DNA of 64,000 nt from Vibrio sp. YMD68 (GCF_029958905.1 NZ_CP124614.1:1612001-1676000); one strand, 5' to 3'. Shown: positions 26,199 through 36,181, counted from the stretch's first letter. Program-made: numbers and translations. The notes: generated by a model from the sequence alone, not told the origin.

Positions 26199-26260
26199 CT
26201 ATTGCCTATTATCTATTGCCAAGAGCCAAGAGCTTAAAACTTAAAACTTAGGGCTTAGGG
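26199..26260. repeat. Cluster of short tandem duplications
   Basis: Within 62 bases there are paired copies of CTATTGCC, AAGAGC(C), TTAAAAC and TTAGGG, running into the end of letB. The pattern suggests repeated replication slippage. Confidence 0.6.
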
Positions 26261-28878
26261 ATTGGCGTTCTCCAACGAGGCCATTTATCTTCTGGGCTAG
26301 GGTATAAGAAGAAAGACTGCTCTTTTGATGCGATAGGTTCTAGTTGCTTCCCTTCAGGCGTTGCAAACGTGATGCCTCCATTCAATATGCTGTCTAGGGT
26401 GCCAGATTTAATATTGGCACCGGAGAGACCGATAGAAACATCCATACCTGACGTGTTCCAGAACACACTGTTTGATCGAACAAGGTAAGCGTATTGGCTA
26501 TCAATTCGTATTGTCGAAATGATACGGTCAGCAAACTCGCCAAGTTGGACGTCAATTACTTGCCCAACTGGCATCTCGCGATAGAGCACTGGCGTTCCAA
26601 CGGAAACTGAACCACGCTTTTCACTTTGAAGAATAAAAATAGCCCCGGGCTGATCTTTTGGCGTTGGTTGGAGCTCAAAATGGTTGGTTTTGTCCCCTTG
26701 CCCCGGCTGAACTAGGATAGTTGGCGTTAAAATGCTTTCAATGTTTTCAACACCAGACAAGCTGATTTTAGGTTTAGCTACCCAAAAATAACTGCCATTT
26801 CTGGCAATATACTGTGAGTATTCAGGTAATATTCGCGCCTTTAACTCGATCTGTTTGTTGTTAAAGTCTGGAGTGACTTGAGTGACTTCACCGACTTTTA
26901 TCCCATTATATTTTAGGCTTGTCCCTTGGCTGACGATATTAGAATCGTCAGTCTTTAACGTGATCACATGACCAAATTTTCGTGCTTGGTTAAAGTCTGA
27001 GTAGAGTTTCCAGTGGTCACTCACCTTGTTTTCTATACCTGGTAAGTTATCAAAAGCGATGCCACCTTGAATCAATGTTTTTAAAGGGGCCGCCTTAACG
27101 TTAATACCACTGAGGGAAGCGTCGATTTCAACACCGGAACGATTCCAAAATACGGTTTCCTGAGTTAGCAAGTGCTCGTATTGGTTTTCAATAGTGGCTT
27201 GAATTTTAATGCCGCTCTCTATGAGCGTGAAATCGTCGATTTTACCAACTTGTAGATTTCGATAGAGGAGTGGACTGCCTTTTGAAATAGGCGGTAGCTC
27301 TTCTGCAAACAGAGTAATACTTTTAGAGCCGGACAAATTATATTTGGCAAGTTCTGCGAGTGATTGGCTTGCGTACAAGGTGTAATTTTTGTTCGCTCTG
27401 CTCTTTCCTTCACTGACAAAGCTAATGGATCCGGTTAATAGTTGCTTGGCAGGGGGGACTGAAATATTAAGCCCCGATTCGGTTAGCTCTGCCGTCGCAC
27501 TACCTGTGACATAAAAACGGTTATTAGCGCGAATCAGGTGAGCATAATTGTTGTCGATTAATGCACCAAGGTGGACACGGTCGTTCACCAGTTGAACATG
27601 GGTTATTGAACCGACTTCAATGCCTCTATAGAGTATACCGGCACCCACATCGAGCCCAAAAGATTGGTCGGCAATAAGGTTGATTGCGACAGAACGGGAT
27701 TGAAGCTTATTAAACTCGTTTTTACGTACTGCCGTAAAGCTACGTGCTCGGTTGCCTTCTTCAGGCACAACAGAGAGGTAGTTCCCTTTCACTAAGTTGG
27801 CAATGTTCTGTACACCACTTAAAGAAACCTTAGCTTCTTCTAATAGGAATGCGGTATTCGTGGTCAACATATCACTAAAAGCAGGTTGAATAGCGGCTGA
27901 TGCGATGATTTTTTCTCTCCCATCACTCAGTTGCAGGCTAGTAATTTGCCCAACTTCGAGACCGCGATACATAATAGGCGCACCAGAAGCACTGATGTCG
28001 CTGTTATCGGGTAATTCAATTTTAATGGGTATGCCGCGGCCCGCGGTTTTCAGATCTCGATAAAGCTTAAACTCCGTCGTTTCAGTGATGGGTTCCCCTC
28101 CATCCGGTGAGTCTACAGCGATGGAACCTGAGAGTAGGGCACTGAAGCTTTCCAGTCTCACATCGACCCCTTGAAAGCCGATATTGGCACCTACACCACT
28201 TACATTCCAGAAACGGCTTTCATTGGTAATGATGTGCCTGTAATTATCTTGGATAGACGCTTTGATGATGACGTTTTTAGAGGCTTCATCGAGTTGATAA
28301 TTGTAGACTTCACCAATGGGTATTTTTTTATACACAATTTGAGAGCCAATTGAAATTCCACCTAAGTCTCTGGCTTTGAGTCGGATATTGAGTCCAGTGT
28401 GAGTCATTAGGTCTGAGGGGGGGCGATCAAGAGCGGTGAACGTTGTCTCCTCTTCATTTGAGGCTTCACTTGGATATATAGAGATGTAGTTCCCCGATAC
28501 CAGCGCATCCAAACCAGACACACCGGTTAGGCTAGCTGTAGGTTTAACGAGCCAAAAACGTGTCTCTTTCGACAACAACTTAGTCGCTTCTGGGTAGATA
28601 TCGGCATCCACATAAATGCTTTCTAAATCCTCTGTGAGATTGATGTCCCTCACCATACCGACTTCAAGCCCTTGATAGCGGATCGTTGTTCGCCCGGAAA
28701 CCAACCCTTGCGCATCAGAAAAATAGATTTGAATGCGTTGCCCTGCGTCCTGAACGGATTTAAAGACAAGCCAGCCCGCCAAAGCAAACGTTAGAATTGG
28801 CAGTAGCCAAAGGGGAGAGATTCCTTTGTTACGTTTAACATTGGGTGAAAACGAGGGTTGTGTTGAACCATTACTCAT
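26248..28878 (-). CDS. letB: MCE lipid-transport protein LetB (YebT)
   Basis: The 876-residue protein has a single N-terminal membrane helix (LLPILTFALAGWLVFKSV) followed by seven consecutive MCE domains, each with the pattern of a strand, Y(R/K)G or YRxxxVG, and VxLxxx. In E. coli, LetB (877 residues) forms a stacked-ring periplasmic tube that conducts phospholipids between the inner and outer membranes. Its length matches the E. coli protein. It overlaps the end of letA by eight bases, so the two are translationally coupled. Confidence 0.95.
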   Translation of the reverse strand: MSNGSTQPSFSPNVKRNKGISPLWLLPILTFALAGWLVFKSVQDAGQRIQIYFSDAQGLVSGRTTIRYQGLEVGMVRDINLTEDLESIYVDADIYPEATKLLSKETRFWLVKPTASLTGVSGLDALVSGNYISIYPSEASNEEETTFTALDRPPSDLMTHTGLNIRLKARDLGGISIGSQIVYKKIPIGEVYNYQLDEASKNVIIKASIQDNYRHIITNESRFWNVSGVGANIGFQGVDVRLESFSALLSGSIAVDSPDGGEPITETTEFKLYRDLKTAGRGIPIKIELPDNSDISASGAPIMYRGLEVGQITSLQLSDGREKIIASAAIQPAFSDMLTTNTAFLLEEAKVSLSGVQNIANLVKGNYLSVVPEEGNRARSFTAVRKNEFNKLQSRSVAINLIADQSFGLDVGAGILYRGIEVGSITHVQLVNDRVHLGALIDNNYAHLIRANNRFYVTGSATAELTESGLNISVPPAKQLLTGSISFVSEGKSRANKNYTLYASQSLAELAKYNLSGSKSITLFAEELPPISKGSPLLYRNLQVGKIDDFTLIESGIKIQATIENQYEHLLTQETVFWNRSGVEIDASLSGINVKAAPLKTLIQGGIAFDNLPGIENKVSDHWKLYSDFNQARKFGHVITLKTDDSNIVSQGTSLKYNGIKVGEVTQVTPDFNNKQIELKARILPEYSQYIARNGSYFWVAKPKISLSGVENIESILTPTILVQPGQGDKTNHFELQPTPKDQPGAIFILQSEKRGSVSVGTPVLYREMPVGQVIDVQLGEFADRIISTIRIDSQYAYLVRSNSVFWNTSGMDVSIGLSGANIKSGTLDSILNGGITFATPEGKQLEPIASKEQSFFLYPSPEDKWPRWRTPIPKP

Positions 28879-30118
28879 TATTTGACTCTTTTCGTTTTGA
28901 CTCTGGGAAATTGTCCCATATTAATCTGGGGTCTAAGCTTTCTGCTGCGAGCATCGTCATGACAACAACCAAACCAAAAGCAACAGCACCGAATCCTGGG
29001 GTGAAATTAAGTATTTGTCCTCTGTCCACCAAGGTTAACATGATGGAGATAACGAACAAATCGAGAACCGACCATTTGCCAATCCATTTTACGGCAAAAT
29101 AAATCACCATACGTTGTCGGTGAAAGATGCGTCGTTTGAAATGAATGGCCAATAATAAATACGCGATACCTAATATCTTTGCGATCGGAACCACGATACT
29201 GGCGATAAAAATGATAGCAGCAATGCCCCACATATCGCTCTCAACCAAAGAAATAACGCCTGACATGATAGTGTCTTCTTTGAGCAATCCATTGGTGATA
29301 ACAATGGAAATAGGGACCAAATTAGCAGGAAACAGGGCGATGGTGGCCGCGATCAAATACGCCCAAGTTTTTTGAATGGATTTGGGCTTGCGGTGATAAA
29401 TCGGCTTATGACATCGGATGCATTGTTCTGATTCATCTTGTGACAAATGGCAATGGTGGCAATGCATGGTCTTCTCGGCAAAATCATACGTTTTTTCTTG
29501 TTTCCATATCTCCCAGTAGCGTCTAACACTGACTCTACTCAAAAGTAGCACAGTAAAAAGCTGCAGTAAGATTAAAGCAAAAAGGCCAGGGCCCACATGA
29601 ATATCCGAATAGTCTTGAAGCTTAAAACATGACACTGCGACGCTAAAGAGAAACACATCGATCATAACCCAATGCTTTAATCCTTGAATCACGGAAAGCG
29701 AAAACTTCAGTAATCCAAACAGTCGAAATGTTGTCGCTGCATGCGCCATAACGACGGATAGGCAGACGGCAAGGGGCGCTAATGAACTGCAAAAGAAAAT
29801 TAACAGCCCTAACAGAGGAAAGCCTTCATCAAATAAAAGGAAAATACCAGAAGGCAGGGTCGCTGGAATCATGACGCCAACGAGTCTAATGCTGATATAG
29901 TCGAAAAAGTGGGAAGGGATGAACAACAATAGACAAGTGACCGCTAAGGCGAAATTGCCCGATAGCGAAGGGGTTCCGCCCCGATAGAGTCGGGTACCGC
30001 ATCTTGGGCAATAAGCGGAGCTTCCTTGTTTAACAGGGATAATGTCGACAGGCAGCTCACAGCCTGGACAGAGGCGAATGTCCGTTTGTTCTGAAGGGTG
30101 TCCAGTCAGCGATGCCAC
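28871..30118 (-). CDS. letA: LetA (YebS), PqiA-like inner-membrane lipid transporter
   Basis: The 415-residue PqiA-family protein carries two zinc-ribbon-like cysteine clusters, CPGC...CPRC near 17-40 and CHHC...CIRC near 220-240. Each precedes a bundle of membrane helices. It partners LetB, probably loading lipids into the MCE tube. The start codon is GTG with a weak ribosome-binding site. An ABC exporter gene lies just upstream on the same strand, with a 78-base gap. Confidence 0.93.
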   Translation of the reverse strand: MASLTGHPSEQTDIRLCPGCELPVDIIPVKQGSSAYCPRCGTRLYRGGTPSLSGNFALAVTCLLLFIPSHFFDYISIRLVGVMIPATLPSGIFLLFDEGFPLLGLLIFFCSSLAPLAVCLSVVMAHAATTFRLFGLLKFSLSVIQGLKHWVMIDVFLFSVAVSCFKLQDYSDIHVGPGLFALILLQLFTVLLLSRVSVRRYWEIWKQEKTYDFAEKTMHCHHCHLSQDESEQCIRCHKPIYHRKPKSIQKTWAYLIAATIALFPANLVPISIVITNGLLKEDTIMSGVISLVESDMWGIAAIIFIASIVVPIAKILGIAYLLLAIHFKRRIFHRQRMVIYFAVKWIGKWSVLDLFVISIMLTLVDRGQILNFTPGFGAVAFGLVVVMTMLAAESLDPRLIWDNFPESKRKESNNE

Positions 30119-30187
30119 TTTGTGCCTATTTCCTTAATCATCATTTCCTTGATTGCTATTTCTCTTGTTCGTAATGCCCAACAACTA

Positions 30188-30200
30188 GTGACGCCGTCAC
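30188..30200. promoter_or_regulatory. matS site (MatP binding), exact match
   Basis: GTGACGCCGTCAC fits the E. coli matS consensus GTGACRNYGTCAC at every position. It overlaps the last codons of the ABC exporter gene. matP is encoded about 25 kb away in this window. Confidence 0.8.
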
Positions 30201-31999
30201 AAAGTGGCGTGGGTTTGCGCTGTACCATACAGTGTTTGATACAACCCTTGTTGTGATAAAAGCTCACCGTGAGTGCCGGTTTGACTGACTTGACCATCCT
30301 CAAGTACGTAAATTAAGTCGGCTTGCTTCACGGCAGAGAGCCTGTGAGCGACGATCAGTGTCGTGCGACCAGCCAAAAATGTATTGAGCGCTTTATGTAA
30401 GGCCGCCTCGGTTGCCGTATCAAGAGCCGATGTTGCTTCGTCTAAAATAACAAACTTAGGGTTACTCAATACCATGCGCGCAATAGCGAGCCGTTGGCGT
30501 TGTCCCCCTGAAAGACGAATACCGTTACGGCCCACTTGTGTATCGAGCCCTTGATCAAGTGTCTCTATGACATCTTGTAGCTGAGCAACGTCGAGCGCCC
30601 GCCACAAAGATAAATCATCAACATCACTGCCAAGAGTCAGATTATGCCTCAACGTGTCATTAAAGAGTATAGGTTGTTGTAAAACAACAGCAATATGTTC
30701 GCGGATGATCTCATAACTGATATCGGTAGAAGAGGCGCCGTTGAACCGAATGATTCCCGATGATTGCTGATATGCTCCAATCAGCAATTGAATCAATGTT
30801 GACTTACCACCGCCACTTGCACCCACCAACGCCACCTTCTTTCCTGCTGGTATGGAAAGAGACAAGTTATTAAGTACTTGGTTTTCATCGTTATACGAGA
30901 AATTGATGTTGCTTATTTCGACGTCTACCTCACGGTCAGTCGTGAACGGATCGATTTTACTTTGCGGCCTGTCTTCTTCTTCCAATGAAAGTAATGCATT
31001 GATTCTAATCAACGCTGCTTTAGCACTGTACCAGGAAAACTGAATACTCAGCAGCTCTTGCACTGGCCCAAGCATAAACCAGAGATAAGAAAAGACGGCA
31101 AATATCTGTCCAATAGTGAGGTCACTAAACAGCACCATTAACATTGCCATGGCTCTAAACAGCTCAAACCCAAGTAAGAACAACAAGAACGAGAAACGAC
31201 CTGCCGCTTCAGACTGCCAAGCGTACTTGTCTGCGTCGATACGAATTTGATTGGCGTCTTTCTTCAGCTCCTCTAAGAACAACTTCTCTTTGTTGGCCGC
31301 GCGTAATTGATAAATACCATCGAGCGTTTCAATCAGCCGATTTTGAAACCGTTCAAACGATTGGTTCTCATATTTCTTTAAATGTTTAACTCGGTTACCC
31401 AGTTTACGAGAAAAATAGATAACAATAGGGTTAACTAACAGAATAAACAGACCCAAACGCCATTCTAACCAGAGTAAAACAAGCGCGGTTCCCAGAACGG
31501 TGAGCAGGCTGACAATAAACTTACTTAGGGTGCCACCAATAAATTTATCGATGGTCTCTATATCTGTCACCAAATGGGAATTTATCCCACCGCTTCCTTT
31601 GGTTTCATATTGTTGGATACTTATCCGGCCCAGTTTATCGATCATCCGAGTCCGGATGTTATATGTGATGGTTTTTGAGGCCAACGTAAACTGACGGCTT
31701 TGCAAAATATTTAATGCCTGACTTAGGGTACGCATCACGATTACCGCCAGTAGAGTCAGAACGATGTAACCAGTGGGCGTTTGAAACTCTGTCGGTAAAA
31801 ACTGATTCATTATGGCTAAGCCAGAACCCGGTTGATCAAGCAGCACTTCATCAACCATCAGTGGCATTAACAAAGGGATAGGGACGCTAATTAGCGCTGC
31901 GACGATAGCAATCGAATTTGCAAAGATGAGCAAGGACTTATGTTTTTTTACTTGAATTAACAGCCAAGAGCGGCTAATAGTATCGTTTGATGTTGTCAT
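30197..31999 (-). CDS. ABC exporter, fused permease and ATP-binding protein
   Basis: The 600-residue half-transporter has an N-terminal six-helix exporter domain (FANSIAIVAALISVPIPLLM and others, about 25-310). An ATPase follows, with Walker A GASGGGKST, a Q-loop region VLQQPILF, signature RLSGGQRQR, Walker B FVILDEATSALD and H-loop IVAHRLS. It would work as a homodimer or heterodimer at the inner membrane, MsbA/LmrA style. Substrate is unknown. It sits between letA and msrC, which are adjacent and divergent in E. coli, so it may be a lineage-specific addition. Its end overlaps a matS site. Confidence 0.9.
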   Translation of the reverse strand: MTTSNDTISRSWLLIQVKKHKSLLIFANSIAIVAALISVPIPLLMPLMVDEVLLDQPGSGLAIMNQFLPTEFQTPTGYIVLTLLAVIVMRTLSQALNILQSRQFTLASKTITYNIRTRMIDKLGRISIQQYETKGSGGINSHLVTDIETIDKFIGGTLSKFIVSLLTVLGTALVLLWLEWRLGLFILLVNPIVIYFSRKLGNRVKHLKKYENQSFERFQNRLIETLDGIYQLRAANKEKLFLEELKKDANQIRIDADKYAWQSEAAGRFSFLLFLLGFELFRAMAMLMVLFSDLTIGQIFAVFSYLWFMLGPVQELLSIQFSWYSAKAALIRINALLSLEEEDRPQSKIDPFTTDREVDVEISNINFSYNDENQVLNNLSLSIPAGKKVALVGASGGGKSTLIQLLIGAYQQSSGIIRFNGASSTDISYEIIREHIAVVLQQPILFNDTLRHNLTLGSDVDDLSLWRALDVAQLQDVIETLDQGLDTQVGRNGIRLSGGQRQRLAIARMVLSNPKFVILDEATSALDTATEAALHKALNTFLAGRTTLIVAHRLSAVKQADLIYVLEDGQVSQTGTHGELLSQQGLYQTLYGTAQTHATL

Positions 32000-32052
32000 A
32001 GAGTCGAAATATCCCTATTTCAGTATTGAAAAACTCGCACTATTTAAAACCA

Positions 32053-32086
32053 AGCTGTATTGAAAACCTAGCTGTATTGAAAACCT
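32053..32086. repeat. 17-bp tandem duplication
   Basis: AGCTGTATTGAAAACCT is present twice in direct succession in the divergent promoter region between the ABC exporter and msrC. A partial related copy (CAGTATTGAAAA) lies about 20 bases to the left. Confidence 0.85.
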
Positions 32087-32133
32087 AGCGTATTTTGTTG
32101 AGTTCATGCTCAGATTTCCAATTGGAACCATTA

Positions 32134-32607
32134 ATGAAAATAGAACATTACCACCGACTAACCAAACAAGCAGTATCACTTTTAGAGTCAGAAACCGATC
32201 TCGTCGCAAATTTAGCGAATCTTAGTGCTTTATTGAACATGGAATTGGCTGACATAAATTGGGTTGGATTCTACCTATTAAAAGGTGATGAATTGGTGTT
32301 GGGGCCATTTCAAGGTAACCCAGCTTGTGTAAGAATTCCAATCGGTAAGGGTGTGTGTGGCACTTCGGTGGCAACAAACAGTGTCCAACGTATTTACGAT
32401 GTGCACCAATTTGAAGGTCACATTGCTTGCGACGCCGCCAGTAACTCAGAACTGGTCATTCCATTTTCGATAAATGGGAAAATAGTCGGAATACTTGATA
32501 TTGATAGCCCAAGTATTGGCCGCTTTAGTGAAATCGATGAACAAGGATTAACTTTTTTAATGCAAGAAGTGGAAAACCTGCTCAATTCGCACGCTAACAA
32601 AGCATAA
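32134..32607 (+). CDS. msrC: Free methionine-(R)-sulfoxide reductase
   Basis: The 157-residue GAF-domain enzyme (YebR/fRMsr) reduces free Met-R-sulfoxide in the cytoplasm. The three functional cysteines lie in PACVRIP, GVCGTS and IACDAASNSE, in the arrangement of the family. The ATG at 32134, starting MKIEHYHRL, is the conserved start; the frame extends upstream only by chance. It precedes proQ-prc on the same strand, as in E. coli. Confidence 0.95.
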   Translation: MKIEHYHRLTKQAVSLLESETDLVANLANLSALLNMELADINWVGFYLLKGDELVLGPFQGNPACVRIPIGKGVCGTSVATNSVQRIYDVHQFEGHIACDAASNSELVIPFSINGKIVGILDIDSPSIGRFSEIDEQGLTFLMQEVENLLNSHANKA

Positions 32608-32644
32608 ATTATCTATCTGGTGTGGTTTTTCCTTTTTAGGTCAC

Positions 32645-32690
32645 TATAATACCACCCATATTTACCTTATTGCTTGCGGAAAGACCGCAA
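32645..32690 (+). promoter_or_regulatory. Candidate proQ promoter and leader hairpin
   Basis: A perfect -10 box TATAAT (32645-32650) is followed by a stem TTGCGG / CCGCAA (32674-32690) just before the proQ ribosome-binding site. The -35 box is poor. Confidence 0.35.
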
Positions 32691-32705
32691 TAACCAGGAA
32701 CCCTC

Positions 32706-33332
32706 ATGGAAAATACTGAAAAGTTAAAAAACAGCAAAGAAGTTATCGCATATATTGCTGAATGTTTCCCTAAGTGCTTTACTTTAGAAGGTGAAGCAAA
32801 ACCTTTGAAAATTGGTATTTTTCAAGATCTTGCAGAACGCTTGAATGAAGATGAAAAAGTAAGCAAGACTCAGCTTCGTGCAGCATTAAGACAGTACACG
32901 TCTTCTTGGCGCTATTTACACGGAGCAAAAACAGGCGCTACGCGTGTTGACCTAGATGGCAACGCATGTGGTGAGTTAGAAGAAGAACATGTAGAGCACG
33001 CGAAAACGGCATTAGCAGAAAGCAAAGCTCGAGTTCAAGCACGTCGTAAAGAACAAGCGCAGAAAGCGCGTGAAGAAGGTAAAGCGGCTAAGCCAAAAGC
33101 GAAGAAGCCTCAAGCTCGTCGTCCTGCACCTAAAGCACAAAAAACAGAAAGTAAGCCTGTAGAAACGCGCGCTTTGGTCGCTGATGATATGATCGTTGGT
33201 AACAATGTGAACGTAAATATGGGTAAAGGAAACATGGCAGCGACCATTGTTGAAATTAATAAGGAAGACGTGCGAGTTCAACTAGCAAACGGCCTGCAAA
33301 TGGTTGTGAAAGCGGAGCACTTGCGCGCATAA
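32706..33332 (+). CDS. proQ: RNA chaperone ProQ
   Basis: The 208-residue ProQ has an N-terminal FinO-like RNA-binding domain (about 1-115: [14 protein letters not shown], then [14 protein letters not shown]). A basic Ala/Lys-rich linker follows (about 116-155), then a C-terminal Tudor-like domain ([20 protein letters not shown]). It is a global binder of small RNAs and mRNA 3' ends. prc follows after 17 bases and is probably co-transcribed, as in E. coli. Confidence 0.96.
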   Translation: MENTEKLKNSKEVIAYIAECFPKCFTLEGEAKPLKIGIFQDLAERLNEDEKVSKTQLRAALRQYTSSWRYLHGAKTGATRVDLDGNACGELEEEHVEHAKTALAESKARVQARRKEQAQKAREEGKAAKPKAKKPQARRPAPKAQKTESKPVETRALVADDMIVGNNVNVNMGKGNMAATIVEINKEDVRVQLANGLQMVVKAEHLRA

Positions 33333-33349
33333 AGGAGATACTCCTACGC

Positions 33350-35344
33350 ATGAAATGCCGTTCAAAATTGACTCTGATTGCTGCTGGCCTTTGGCTAGCA
33401 GTGTCATCAGCTCAGGCTCTTGAAGCCAAATTAAGCAAAGAGGACTTACCTGTTCTCGCTCCTGAAGTTCAGCATGAAACCGCTAGCAAGCGCGTCACTT
33501 CACGCTTTACTCGTTCTCATTATAATCACTTCATTTTAGACGATCAGTTCTCCCAAGCGATATTCGCTCGTTACATTGAAATGCTCGATTACAATCGAAA
33601 TATTTTCACGCAGTCAGATATAAACTCTTTTAATCACTGGTCTGCGGGTCTTGATGAGCAGTTAAAAGCGGGCAACAATCAGATAGCGTTTGATGTCTAT
33701 AATATTTCGTTGAAGAAACGTTATGAACTGTTTCAATACGCGCTCACCCTTCTTGATACGGAAATGAAGTTCGATGTCGATGAATTTATCGAGCTTGATC
33801 GTTCAGATGCTGCTTGGCCGGTAGATGAAGCCGAAGTGAAAGAGCTGTGGCGAAAACGTGTTAAATACGATGCCCTTAATCTTAAAATGACGGATAAAGA
33901 GTGGCCTGAAATTAAAGAAGTGTTGGGTAAACGTTATAACAACGCGATTAAACGTTTGAGTCAAACCAACAACGAAGATGCCTTTCAGCTATACATGAAT
34001 GCATTTGCCAGAGAAGTTGATCCTCATACCAGTTACCTTTCTCCACGTAACGCTGAACAATTCCAATCTGAAATGAACCTTTCATTAGAAGGGATAGGCG
34101 CGGTTCTTCAAATGACCGATGACTATACCGTTATTCGCTCTTTAGTCGCGGGTGGACCAGCTTCTAATAGCAAGCAGTTGGGTGAAGGTGATCGAATTGT
34201 TGGGGTGGGTCAAGATGGCAAAGACATCGTCGATGTTATTGGATGGCGACTTGATGACGTCGTACAACTGATCAAAGGACCTAAGGGTACTAAGGTTAAC
34301 CTGCAAATTTTACCCGAAGGTAAGGATGCAAAAAGTCACGTTGTAACAATTGTTCGAGATACGATTCGCCTTGAAGATAGAGCGGTTAAATCTGAGGTAA
34401 TCGAAAAGGACGGTAAGAAAATTGGTGTACTAGAAGTCCCAAGCTTCTACGTCGGCCTTTCTAAAGATACCGATAAACTTATCTCTGAGCTAGTGGCTGA
34501 CGGTGTCGATGGTATCATCGTTGATTTACGTAACAATGGCGGGGGCGCGTTAACAGAAGCGACTGCACTATCGGGTTTATTTATTGAGAGTGGCCCGGTC
34601 GTTCAGGTTCGTGATAGTTATGGCCGCGTGAATGTCAACAGTGATACCGATGGAAAGATAAGCTATCAAGGGCCACTAACCGTCTTAGTGAACCGATACA
34701 GCGCTTCTGCATCAGAAATTTTTGCTGCGGCACTTCAAGATTATGGTCGCGCGATCATTTTGGGTGAAAACTCATTTGGTAAAGGCACAGTGCAGCAACA
34801 TCGTTCTTTGAATCATATTTATGATTTATTTGAGAAGGAGCTGGGTTATGTCCAATACACCATTCAAAAATTTTACCGAATTAACGGTGGAAGTACTCAG
34901 AATAAAGGTGTGATTCCCGACATTTCTTATCCGACGCCAATTGATCCTGCAGAAACAGGTGAGAGTGTTGAAGATAATGCATTACCTTGGGATCAGATTG
35001 ATCCAGTGAAATTTGATTCTTTGCAGGATAACGCCGCATTGATTGGTAAGTTAACCGCCAAGCATGATGTACGCATCGCGAAAGACATGGAATTTCAATT
35101 TATTGCTGAGGATATTGAAAGATATTTGGCTGAGAAAGACGACAATACGATTTCTTTGAATGAAAAAGTAAGGCAAGAAGAAAGTGATAAAAATGACGAT
35201 CTTCGTTTAGCCCGCGTTAATCTGCGCCAAAAAGCAAGTGGTGAAGAGCTCTTTGCTACCTTAGACGATATACCTAAAGATTATGAGCTGCCAGATGCTT
35301 ACCTTGATGAATCGGTCGCTATTATGGTCGACATGTTGCGTTAA
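33350..35344 (+). CDS. prc: Carboxy-terminal processing protease Prc (Tsp)
   Basis: The 664-residue periplasmic serine protease has a signal peptide (KLTLIAAGLWLAVSSAQA), a helical N-terminal domain, a PDZ domain (DDYTVIRSLVAGGPASNSKQ) and an S41 protease core. The catalytic Ser lies in SASASEIF and the Lys in NSFGKGTVQ. Prc degrades tagged or misfolded periplasmic proteins and trims peptidoglycan hydrolases with its adaptor NlpI. It is the last gene of the msrC-proQ-prc group and is followed by a terminator. Confidence 0.96.
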   Translation: MKCRSKLTLIAAGLWLAVSSAQALEAKLSKEDLPVLAPEVQHETASKRVTSRFTRSHYNHFILDDQFSQAIFARYIEMLDYNRNIFTQSDINSFNHWSAGLDEQLKAGNNQIAFDVYNISLKKRYELFQYALTLLDTEMKFDVDEFIELDRSDAAWPVDEAEVKELWRKRVKYDALNLKMTDKEWPEIKEVLGKRYNNAIKRLSQTNNEDAFQLYMNAFAREVDPHTSYLSPRNAEQFQSEMNLSLEGIGAVLQMTDDYTVIRSLVAGGPASNSKQLGEGDRIVGVGQDGKDIVDVIGWRLDDVVQLIKGPKGTKVNLQILPEGKDAKSHVVTIVRDTIRLEDRAVKSEVIEKDGKKIGVLEVPSFYVGLSKDTDKLISELVADGVDGIIVDLRNNGGGALTEATALSGLFIESGPVVQVRDSYGRVNVNSDTDGKISYQGPLTVLVNRYSASASEIFAAALQDYGRAIILGENSFGKGTVQQHRSLNHIYDLFEKELGYVQYTIQKFYRINGGSTQNKGVIPDISYPTPIDPAETGESVEDNALPWDQIDPVKFDSLQDNAALIGKLTAKHDVRIAKDMEFQFIAEDIERYLAEKDDNTISLNEKVRQEESDKNDDLRLARVNLRQKASGEELFATLDDIPKDYELPDAYLDESVAIMVDMLR

Positions 35345-35372
35345 TCAGTCTATTGCTTAGCGTTAAAAATAC

Positions 35373-35405
35373 AAAAAACGAGTACATTAAGTGCTCGTTT
35401 TTTTT
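35373..35405 (+). terminator. Terminator after prc
   Basis: ACGAGTAC / GTGCTCGT stem (one G-T pair) with a 5-nt loop, flanked by A and T runs. Confidence 0.88.
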
Positions 35406-35518
35406 GCTTAAATTACTTTTCACTCAGTACATGTTGATATTTTTATGTGATGTGAATCAAAATAATGGCGATTTTTGTGATGTGTGCCTAAGCTTTAATA
35501 AAAGTAAGGGGGCGTATT

Positions 35519-36181
35519 ATGAGATGGATAATCGGTTTAGCAATGTGTGTGAGTTTTTCTGTATTTAGCCAAGATAACAATCAAGGTTCTGATCTCACAC
35601 AGTTTGACCAGCCCTTTTTATTAGGGGACTGGTACTTAATCAACTCAGACCCAGAAAACGGCAACGATAACTTCATGGCAATAAAACTTTCGCTTGATTC
35701 AAATTACTCATTCCAGATCGATATTCAAAAGAAAGATTACAGCGTCGACCATTGGGAAGGTCTTTATGCGGCCAATGACGATACGATTATTCTCGGTCTC
35801 AATACCTCCGACCCTCAAGTTTACAAGTACTCGGGTAACCACAACCTGCTAAGCATGAATGGCGTCATGTTTACAAAAGGTTTGTCTAACGCGCTTGCGG
35901 GAATGTGGTCGAGTGAACAACTTGCAGGGGATGATTTACTGGCGAGTAATGTAAGCAAGATGGACCTGGTGTTGCAGCCTGATTTCGTGTTCATGTTTAA
36001 AGCAAGCAACCTTGAAGGCATGGAAACAGTGCATCAAGGTGTCTACTACACAGAGGGTGATCAATTGGTTCTTCTGTATGAAAAGGGTGAACATGAAACG
36101 CGCTACACACTTAAGAACGACAGGTTAACGCTTGAAGCAGAAGAAGGTGGTATGTATGCCGTGCTCAATAGGATACGTTGA
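35519..36181 (+). CDS. Secreted hypothetical protein, beta-rich
   Basis: No named family is recognised. The 220-residue protein begins with a signal peptide (MRWIIGLAMCVSFSVFS-QD) and follows a clear AAGGGGG ribosome-binding site. The mature part contains two similar halves, each opening with a GxW motif (LLGDWYLINSD near 35 and LAGMWSSEQLAGDD near 126) followed by alternating beta-strand patterns, which suggests two lipocalin-like or META-like beta domains. It lies between prc and pepN with terminators on both sides, so it forms a single-gene unit. A periplasmic role is likely. Confidence 0.75.
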   Translation: MRWIIGLAMCVSFSVFSQDNNQGSDLTQFDQPFLLGDWYLINSDPENGNDNFMAIKLSLDSNYSFQIDIQKKDYSVDHWEGLYAANDDTIILGLNTSDPQVYKYSGNHNLLSMNGVMFTKGLSNALAGMWSSEQLAGDDLLASNVSKMDLVLQPDFVFMFKASNLEGMETVHQGVYYTEGDQLVLLYEKGEHETRYTLKNDRLTLEAEEGGMYAVLNRIR

